This document shows positions 56,817 through 64,000 of a DNA stretch of 64,000 nucleotides, in pieces. The notes beneath the pieces are model-generated. The model ran no database searches, was not told the DNA's origin, and worked only from the letters and a program-made list of their open reading frames with translations. Within the stretch, counting starts at the first letter, position 1; each line of letters starts with the position of its first letter. The translations under genes were made by a program, and so were the position numbers. Origin of the DNA: Salsipaludibacter sp963812245 (GTDB taxonomy: Bacteria > Actinomycetota > Nitriliruptoria > Nitriliruptorales > Nitriliruptoraceae); assembly GCA_963812245.1 (NCBI GenBank), contig CAWEUK010000003.1:186001-250000 (forward strand), in the 5' to 3' direction.

Positions 56817-56827
56817 GGTCTTGCTCC

Positions 56828-57931
56828 TCACGCACTCTCGCTCACGCCGGGTCCGGCCGTGGCAGCCAGTTCGCGCAACTGCATGTCGGCGTCGCCCAAC
56901 TGGGCGTCGAGCATGACCAGGCGCTTGGCGATGTGGCTGCCCGGGTACTCCCACGTCATGCCGATGCCGCCGTGCAACTGGATCGATTCCTCGGCGACCA
57001 GACGCGCCACCTTCCCGACCAGGTGCTTGGCCATCGCCACGTGCCGATGCGAGTCGGGACCGTCGAGGCTGCTGGCCGCCAGGATCGTGATCGAGCGCGC
57101 CTGTTCCAGTTCGATCGACAGGTCCACGACGCGGTGCTGCAGCGCCTGGAAGGTCGCCAGCGGTCGTCCGAACTGCTTGCGATCCTTGAGGTAGCCGATT
57201 GTCATCTCGAAGAGCCGGTCGGCGGCGCCCACGGCCTCGGCGCACAGTGCCAGACGCCCCGCGTCCAGGGCGGCATGGATCGCGGGGGCTGCATCCTCCA
57301 TGACCACGCGCCCGGGCACGCCCGACAGCACGATCTCCGAAGCCCCACCACCGTCGATCAGGGCGTAGTCGGTGACCTCGGCATCTGCCAGGTCGATGGA
57401 CACCAGCGCCAGCGAACCGTCCAGCATGGCCGTCACCAGCGCCACGTCAGCCCCGGGACCGCCGGAGACCACGCTCTTGCGCCCCGTGACGGTCACGTCA
57501 TCGCCTTCCCCCACGCGTGATGCCGTGGTGGCGATGTCGTCGTCGACGGCTTCGAGGTCGGCGGGCTCGGCCCAGGCCACCACGGCCCGTCGTGCACCCG
57601 ACACCAGCGCGTCGACATCGTCGGTGGCCTGCGCCGCCACGAGTAGGCGCAGCGCCAGCAACGTGCCCAACAGCGGCTCGGGCGCCAGCGCTCGCCCGAC
57701 CTCCTCGAACATCACCATGATGTCCAGTCCACTCCCACCGAAGCCACCCGACTCCTCGTCGACCAGGGCGCCCAACACGCCCATCTCGCACAACTGCGTC
57801 CACACCTCGGGCAGGTGGAACGGCGGCTCGTAGGCCGCCTGGGCACGGGTCTCGGGATCCCACGAGTCGGCCAGGAATCGCCGCAGGGTCTCGGCCAGCA
57901 TCTGGCGATCTTCGTCGATGGTGAAGTCCAT
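56828..57931 (-). CDS. acyl-CoA dehydrogenase, subunit 2 of a heteromeric pair
   Basis: 367 residues: N-terminal helical domain (MDFTIDEDRQMLAETLRRFL), middle beta domain, C-terminal helices with RKQFGRPLATFQALQHRVVD and LHGGIGMTWEYPGSHIAKR. It pairs with the adjacent larger acyl-CoA dehydrogenase three bases upstream. Side-by-side unequal FadE genes form alpha2beta2 enzymes in steroid side-chain and related branched acyl-CoA oxidation (FadE26-27, FadE28-29 of mycobacteria). The role here is inferred from that arrangement. Confidence 0.88.
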   Translation of the reverse strand: MDFTIDEDRQMLAETLRRFLADSWDPETRAQAAYEPPFHLPEVWTQLCEMGVLGALVDEESGGFGGSGLDIMVMFEEVGRALAPEPLLGTLLALRLLVAAQATDDVDALVSGARRAVVAWAEPADLEAVDDDIATTASRVGEGDDVTVTGRKSVVSGGPGADVALVTAMLDGSLALVSIDLADAEVTDYALIDGGGASEIVLSGVPGRVVMEDAAPAIHAALDAGRLALCAEAVGAADRLFEMTIGYLKDRKQFGRPLATFQALQHRVVDLSIELEQARSITILAASSLDGPDSHRHVAMAKHLVGKVARLVAEESIQLHGGIGMTWEYPGSHIAKRLVMLDAQLGDADMQLRELAATAGPGVSESA

Positions 57932-57934
57932 GGC

Positions 57935-59122
<1,188 letters not shown>

Positions 59123-59189
59123 CGCGTGTCTCCAGTGGCCGCCATCGGGCCGTTCGGGGTCGTGTGCCGGCAGGCTATGCGACGCCTCG

Positions 59190-59198
59190 TGATAGGAT
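59190..59198 (+). promoter_or_regulatory. extended -10 promoter element of yceD-rpmF
   Basis: TG-a-TAGGAT is an extended -10 about 100 bases before the yceD GTG. No strong -35 is seen. Confidence 0.4.
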
Positions 59199-59300
59199 GG
59201 GCGACCGGGTCACGACCCCGCTGTCGGACCGGTTCGCTCCCGACGCACCGGTCGTGCGCACCACATCGTGCTTCTCCCCGCATCCCCAGAGGTGTTCGCC

Positions 59301-59948
59301 GTGCTCGTCAACGTCCACAAGCTCATCGATCGGCCAGGTCAGTCCGAGGACCTGGTCCAGTCGGTCGATCCTGCTGAGCTGGTTCCGGCGGACGAGGACG
59401 ACCTGCGCTGGGACCCACCGGGGGCCGTCATCGACGGTGCCCTTGACCTCGACGTGCGGGTGTCGTCGGTGGTCGACGGGATCCTTGCCCGGGGCACCGT
59501 GGACGTGGACCTGGTGATGCCGTGCTCACGATGCCTCACCGAGATCACCGACGAGGCCACGCTCGCGCTGACCGAGTTGTTCCACGATCCGCGCAAGCTC
59601 GAAGTTCAGGACTACACCGAGGGCGACGACTACCTCGTCGAGTCCGACCTGGTCCACATCGATCTCGGGCGCGCCCTGCGCGACACGCTCACCCTGGCGA
59701 TCCCCAGCCGGCCGCTGTGTCGCCCCGACTGTGCCGGGCTGTGTGCGACCTGCGGCGCCGACCGCAACGTCGACGACTGCGGGCACGGCGACGAGTCCGG
59801 GCCCGACCCGCGCTGGGCGGCGCTGGCCGAACTGGACCTCGAAGACGACGATGACGACGATGTCAACGTCGACGTCGCATCCGGATCGCACGCCCAGACC
59901 GACCCCTCCCACACCGCACCACCCAACCGGGAACCCCACGGCGGCTGA
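59301..59948 (+). CDS. yceD: YceD family (DUF177) protein
   Basis: 215 residues; co-encoded with ribosomal protein L32 in nearly all bacteria and implicated in 23S rRNA maturation or accumulation. Seen: VDLVMPCSRCLTEITD, then YLVESDLVHIDLGRALRDTL, and the Cys-rich LCRPDCAGLCATCGADRN, a likely metal site. A long acidic/Asp-rich C-terminal tail follows (DLEDDDDDDVNVD). GTG 59301 has AGAGG 8 bases upstream and begins the conserved N-terminus. rpmF follows 215 bp later. Confidence 0.9.
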   Translation: MLVNVHKLIDRPGQSEDLVQSVDPAELVPADEDDLRWDPPGAVIDGALDLDVRVSSVVDGILARGTVDVDLVMPCSRCLTEITDEATLALTELFHDPRKLEVQDYTEGDDYLVESDLVHIDLGRALRDTLTLAIPSRPLCRPDCAGLCATCGADRNVDDCGHGDESGPDPRWAALAELDLEDDDDDDVNVDVASGSHAQTDPSHTAPPNREPHGG

Positions 59949-60163
59949 TCCCGAATTGGCCTATCCTGACGTCCACGTCTGTGGGCCCAGGAGCGGTTGT
60001 TCCGGCCACGCGCATCCCGACCAGACCCTTCACCTGCCCCACGACCAGCTCCAGGACCACGTCCTGGCCACATCGAGCCGCTGCCGCCACTCCCGCCAGT
60101 GCGGCCCCACGGCACACATCACCCCACCCATCGATTTCGAACCACCATCACAAGGAGACGCCC

Positions 60164-60343
60164 ATGGCCGTCCCGAAGCGCAAGATGAGCCGTTCCCGCA
60201 CCCGCCACCGCAAGGCCCAGTGGCTCAAGATCTCGGCCCCCACGCTGACCACGTGCCCCCGTTGCAAGGCTGCCATGCGGCCCCACACGGTGTGCGAGGA
60301 GTGCGGGACCTACAAGGGCGTCCAGATCCTCGACGCCAAGTGA
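60164..60343 (+). CDS. rpmF: 50S ribosomal protein L32
   Basis: 59 residues, full length: AVPKRKMSRSRTRHRKAQWL, then a four-cysteine zinc ribbon (CPRCKAAM, CEEC). Component of the large ribosomal subunit. Strong AAGGAG 7 bases before the ATG. Between yceD and rnc as usual. Confidence 0.97.
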   Translation: MAVPKRKMSRSRTRHRKAQWLKISAPTLTTCPRCKAAMRPHTVCEECGTYKGVQILDAK

Positions 60344-60380
60344 TCCGAGCACCGCGAACCGCAGTCCCGGCGGTCGCGAC

Positions 60381-61172
60381 GTGGTGACCACCGACGGGCT
60401 CGAGCCTGCCGAACTCGACGACCTCGCAGGTCGGTTGGGCGTCGTGGACCTCGATCGTGGGTTGCTGGCACGTGCGCTGGTGCACCGATCGTGGGCCTTC
60501 GAACACGACACCGATTCCAACGAGCGACTCGAGTTCCTCGGCGACGCGGTGTTGGGGCTGGTGGCCGCGGACGAGATCTTCCACCTGTGTCCGGGCGAAC
60601 CCGAGGGGCGACTGGCCTCCCTGCGAGCGGCCGTGGTGAGCCAACCGACCCTGGCCGCGATCGCGCGCAGGCTCGGACTTGGCCACTTCCTCCAGTTGGG
60701 GATCGGGGAGGCCGGATCGGGCGGTGCCCACAAGGACTCGTTGCTGTCGGACACCCTCGAGGCCGTGCTCGGTGCCGTCCACCTCGACCTGGGGTTCACC
60801 ACGGCCTATGACCTGGCCCAGCGCCTGCTGGCCGCGTCCCTGGCCGACCTGCTCGCACGTGCCACCACCCTGGATGCCAAGACCGCCCTGCAGGAACACA
60901 CCGAGGCCGAGTTCGGCATGCCGCCGCGCTACGAGACCACCCGCAGCGGGCCGGACCACGAACCCACCTTCGCTGCCCGCGTGTGGGTCGGAGACGATGT
61001 CGTCGGCCAGGGGGAGGGTCCCACCAAGAAGGCAGCCGAGCGCGCCGCGGCGGCTGCGGCGCTCGTCGACCTGGCACCCGACCTGTTGACCGGACCGGTG
61101 CCGGCCGCGCCCGTCGGCCTGGCGGGGTCGCGAGGACGAGGCCGGACGCCGAGCACCGACGACAGCCACTGA
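60381..61172 (+). CDS. rnc: ribonuclease III
   Basis: 263-residue dsRNA endonuclease for rRNA and mRNA processing. Signature NERLEFLGDAVLGL, second catalytic cluster SDTLEAVLGAVHLDLG, then a dsRNA-binding domain (DAKTALQEHTEAEFGMPPRY, GEGPTKKAAERAAAAAAL). C-terminal ~25 residues are a Gly/Arg-rich tail. Start GTG 60381, or GTG 60384 directly after it. In the rpmF-rnc-mutM-smc cluster. Confidence 0.95.
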   Translation: MVTTDGLEPAELDDLAGRLGVVDLDRGLLARALVHRSWAFEHDTDSNERLEFLGDAVLGLVAADEIFHLCPGEPEGRLASLRAAVVSQPTLAAIARRLGLGHFLQLGIGEAGSGGAHKDSLLSDTLEAVLGAVHLDLGFTTAYDLAQRLLAASLADLLARATTLDAKTALQEHTEAEFGMPPRYETTRSGPDHEPTFAARVWVGDDVVGQGEGPTKKAAERAAAAAALVDLAPDLLTGPVPAAPVGLAGSRGRGRTPSTDDSH

Positions 61173-61368
61173 CCGGGCGCAACGGCCACCCTCCACCCGG
61201 CATGCCCTGCCGGCCCGCGTGCCCTGTGGGCGTGACGACTTGGCGGGTCCGGATCTCCGCGGGAACGATGTCGAACAGCCGAATGGGCCTGTCGGAGCCT
61301 CGTCGACGATGTCCAGGACCCCACGGCCGACCCGCTACCGTCACCAATCAGCCTGCCAGGAGAACCCC

Positions 61369-62214
61369 GTGCTCGAACTGCCCGAAGTGGAGGTCCTGCG
61401 CAAGGATCTCGAGAAGGAGGTCGTGGGCAAGCGTGTCAAGGACGTCGTGATCACGACGGCCAGCATCGTGCGCCCCTTCCACCGGACCCGTCCCGACTTC
61501 GTCAAGGCCCTCGAGGGGCACAAGATCGTCGACGCCCGACGCCGGGGACGCACGATCTTCCTCGACCTCGACGAGGACCAGACGTGGGTGATCGACGCCC
61601 GCGGCCCGGCCTCGCTGCACCGCGAGACTGCGACGGAGGAGCCCGGCCCCGGCACCCACATGGCGGTCACCTTCACCATCGGAGGCGCCATCCACCTGTC
61701 GGACGCGTCCAGGGAACCGGACGTGTCGGTCGGCGTCGTGCCCACCGAGGAGGCCCTGGAGGCCGTCGGGCTGTCCACGGACGGGTTCGACCCCCTGGAC
61801 GACAACATCACGTGGATGGACTTCGGGGCGCTGCTGGCCAAGGCCGGCAAGCCACTGAAGTTGGCCTTCATGGACAAGGACGTCATCGCCGGCATCGGCC
61901 CGGTCTACTCCGACGAGATCCTCTACGAGGCCGGTCTGAAGTGGGATCGTCCGTCGGACACGCTCACCTCCCAGGAGATCCGGCGTCTGTTTCGTGCCAT
62001 GCACGAGGTCATCGCCGCCGCCATGAAGTACCGCGGGTCGTCGCTGGACGACAACGATCCCGACGAGGTCACCGACGACGAGGGCGAGGCCGCGGAGCAC
62101 CTCAAGGTCTATGGCCGTGAGGGCATGCCGAGCTTCCGTTCGCGTCGACCGATCGTGATGGAGGAGATCGGGGACGGCATCGTGACGTACTTCGATCCCC
62201 AGTCGCAGTACTGA
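61369..62214 (+). CDS. mutM: Fpg/MutM-family protein lacking key catalytic and zinc residues
   Basis: 281 residues, by length and location the formamidopyrimidine-DNA glycosylase (8-oxoG repair). The fold is clear: LELPEVEVLRKDLEKEVVG, then VDARRRGRTIFLDL, and helix-two-turn-helix GIGPVYSDEILYEAGLKW. But the catalytic N-terminal Pro after Met is Leu (MLELPEVE), the conserved beta-hairpin Lys is Arg 61, and the C-terminal zinc finger is replaced (YGREGMPSFRSRRP, DPQSQY) with no cysteines. Glu 3 and Glu 6 remain. GTG 61369 has AGGAG 6 bases upstream and cannot be moved to create a Pro-2. Probably not a classical glycosylase. Confidence 0.82.
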   Translation: MLELPEVEVLRKDLEKEVVGKRVKDVVITTASIVRPFHRTRPDFVKALEGHKIVDARRRGRTIFLDLDEDQTWVIDARGPASLHRETATEEPGPGTHMAVTFTIGGAIHLSDASREPDVSVGVVPTEEALEAVGLSTDGFDPLDDNITWMDFGALLAKAGKPLKLAFMDKDVIAGIGPVYSDEILYEAGLKWDRPSDTLTSQEIRRLFRAMHEVIAAAMKYRGSSLDDNDPDEVTDDEGEAAEHLKVYGREGMPSFRSRRPIVMEEIGDGIVTYFDPQSQY

Positions 62215-62224
62215 GGACCTGCCG

Positions 62225-64000
62225 GTGTTCCTGACCTCCCTGTCGATGCGTGGGTTCAAGTCCTTCGCCGATGCCACGACGATGGAGGTCGAGCCGGGGA
62301 TCACGGTGATCGTGGGTCCCAACGGCTCGGGCAAGTCCAACGTCGTGGACGCGCTGTCGTGGGTCCTGGGCACCGCTTCACCGTCCAAGGTGCGTGGCGG
62401 CAGCATGACCGACGTCGTGTTCGCCGGGTCGCCGGACCGGCGCCCGGCATCGTCGGCCCGCGTCGAGATCACGATCGACAACTCGGCTGGGGTGCTGGGC
62501 CACAGCGGCGTGGGCACGTCGCATTCGGCCCAGGAGTTCACCGAGGTCAGCGTCAGCCGCGAGATCGAGCGCGACGGTGGTGGCACGTACCGCATCAACA
62601 ACGAGGTCGTGCGCGCGCTGGACGTGCAGGAACTCCTGTCCGACACCGGGTTGGGTCGGGAGTTGCACACGATCGTCGGGCAGGGCCAGCTCGACGAGAT
62701 CCTCAACGCCCGTCCCGAGGACCGACGCCGCTACATCGAGGAGGCGGCCGGCATCCTCAAGCACCGCCGTCGTCGGGAACGGTCCGTGCGCAAGCTCGAG
62801 CAGGTCGACGAGCACATCCACCAACTGTCGTTGGTGCTGCGGGAACTGTCGCGACAGCTCAAGCCCCTGCAACGCCAGGCCGAGCAGGCCGATCGTCACA
62901 AGTCACTCCAGGGCCAGTTGCGGGCCGTGCGACTGGAGTTGGCCGCCCACGACCTGGACGGCCTGCTCGACCAGCGCGCTCGTCACGCCGACACCGACGA
63001 GGCGACCCGGGCTCGCGAGGAGGAGTCGCGCGAACTGGTGGAGGGTCTGCGCGCCGCAGTTGCCGAGGCCGAGGCCGAGGTCGATGAACTGGGCCCGGCC
63101 TCCGAGCAGACCCAGACCCGCTACCACCAGTTCAACTCCTTGAAGGAGCGCTGGCAGGGCACCGCCGAACTGGTGGCGGCGCGCCGGCGCCACCTCACCG
63201 AACACGTCGAGGAACCACTGGCCGGACGCCCCCCCGACGAGCTGCGGGCGGCGGCGGACCGCGCCGACGAGGCGCGCGCCGGGCTGGAGGAGGAACTGGC
63301 CCGGTTGCACGAGCGGCTGGATGAAGCCAGCGGGAACCGTCGCGAGGTGGAGACGCGCCGTCGTGCCCACGAGCAGGCACGCGCGGCAGCGGCCCGGCAA
63401 CGTGCGCTGGCCCGGGAGCGCCACGTGCGCTGGGAGGGGCAGGTCGCGGCGCTGGCCGGCAGCGTGTCCGCGGCCGAGGCCGAGTTGGGCCGATCCACGA
63501 CCCAACTCGCAGAGATCGATGACCGGCGCCGGGCGATCGAGGCCGACCGGTCGCGCCTGGCAGACGACCGTGCCCAGTTCGACGAGGCGGTCGCATCCTC
63601 CGAGCAGGACGTGGCGGCGGCACGGACAGCCCTGGACGCAGCCCAGGCCACCGTCGACGACCTGCTCGAGCGCGAACGGGCGTTGGAGCGTGAGCGCACC
63701 GGACTGGTTGCACGCGCCGAGGCCCTGCGTGCCGCGGCCGCAGAACAGGGCGATGGTGCGCAGGCGCTCCTGGAGGATGCCGCGGGGGCCGGAGTGGACC
63801 TGGTCGGCCAGGTCGCGGACCACGTGCGTGTCGACGAGTCCATGGGTGCCGCCGTGGCCGCAGTGCTCGGCAGTCTCGGTGAGGCCGTCGTGGCGGCCGA
63901 CCCGGTGGCGGCCGCCGACGCGGTCGCCTGGATCAGGCGCACCGACGGGGGCGGCGTGACCGTGATCGCGCCCGCTGCCGGTGAGGCCGCCGAGGCCACC
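62225..64000 (+). CDS. smc: chromosome segregation protein SMC (5' part)
   Basis: The first ~592 residues; the gene continues past the right edge. N-terminal head with Walker A GPNGSGKSNVVDALSWVLG, then IVGQGQLDEILNARPEDRRR and YIEEAAGILKHRRRR. A long coiled coil (about 170-500) follows and then the start of the hinge (AGVDLVGQVADHVRVDESMG). SMC dimers loop-extrude DNA with ScpAB. GTG 62225 has GAGG 8-9 bases upstream, 10 bases after the mutM-like stop, so it is in the same operon. Confidence 0.95.
   Translation, partial: MFLTSLSMRGFKSFADATTMEVEPGITVIVGPNGSGKSNVVDALSWVLGTASPSKVRGGSMTDVVFAGSPDRRPASSARVEITIDNSAGVLGHSGVGTSHSAQEFTEVSVSREIERDGGGTYRINNEVVRALDVQELLSDTGLGRELHTIVGQGQLDEILNARPEDRRRYIEEAAGILKHRRRRERSVRKLEQVDEHIHQLSLVLRELSRQLKPLQRQAEQADRHKSLQGQLRAVRLELAAHDLDGLLDQRARHADTDEATRAREEESRELVEGLRAAVAEAEAEVDELGPASEQTQTRYHQFNSLKERWQGTAELVAARRRHLTEHVEEPLAGRPPDELRAAADRADEARAGLEEELARLHERLDEASGNRREVETRRRAHEQARAAAARQRALARERHVRWEGQVAALAGSVSAAEAELGRSTTQLAEIDDRRRAIEADRSRLADDRAQFDEAVASSEQDVAAARTALDAAQATVDDLLERERALERERTGLVARAEALRAAAAEQGDGAQALLEDAAGAGVDLVGQVADHVRVDESMGAAVAAVLGSLGEAVVAADPVAAADAVAWIRRTDGGGVTVIAPAAGEAAEAT

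Overview
The window is very GC-rich, uses many GTG starts, and keeps several gene orders typical of Actinomycetota: yceD-rpmF-rnc-mutM-smc at the right end, thyX-dapA-rnj followed by ftsK in the middle, and zwf-gnd-pgl at the left. A mycothiol-type DinB protein, a DUF222 HNH endonuclease with an SOS-like box, a zinc anti-sigma factor and a paired acyl-CoA dehydrogenase all fit this phylum. The gene set suggests a deep-branching aerobic actinobacterium, such as the Nitriliruptoria or Acidimicrobiia side, but that placement is a guess without a tree.

Layout: 1-1.3 kb, end of a PHP phosphoesterase gene and an FHA-LuxR regulator. 1.4-4.7 kb, oxidative pentose phosphate operon (zwf, gnd, pgl). 4.9-7.5 kb, ABC-2 exporter. 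7.6-12.7 kb, SRPBCC protein, SGNH hydrolase, J-domain membrane protein, M20 amidohydrolase and glutathionyl-hydroquinone-reductase-like protein. 12.8-20.7 kb, a six-gene operon: dipeptide-type ABC importer plus a cytoplasmic sulfatase. 20.7-23.4 kb, SDR, initiator tRNA and an ArsR-AHSA1-VOC operon with its promoter and two operators. 23.4-28.4 kb, acyltransferase-SGNH protein, ECF sigma remnant, large unknown Rossmann-like protein and haloalkane dehalogenase. 28.6-37.9 kb, Ca/Na antiporter, ECF sigma with anti-sigma, lipoproteins, amidase, aminotransferase, hemerythrin and YbhN-like protein. 38.1-50.3 kb, DUF222 HNH, tandem ThyX-like protein, two membrane proteins, dapA, rnj, aldo/keto reductase and ftsK. 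50.4-56.8 kb, an accessory block with truncated genes at 52.1-52.7 and 56.74-56.82 kb, a TetR operon behind tetO-like operators, and a GH32 enzyme. 56.8-59.1 kb, acyl-CoA dehydrogenase pair. 59.3-64 kb, yceD, rpmF, rnc, a degenerate mutM and the start of smc.

At least sixteen single-base frame breaks occur in about ten otherwise well-conserved genes, mostly in short G/C runs. Reading across each break restores a complete family member, so most look like uncorrected indels in the assembly rather than gene decay. Genes that I believe are whole in the organism are typed CDS and marked 'frameshifted'.

The most unusual items are a Fpg/MutM homologue lacking the N-terminal proline, the conserved lysine and the zinc finger; a tandem ThyX protein whose first half has lost its RHR motif; an importer-sulfatase operon; and a nearly exact tet-operator pair ahead of a TetR gene.
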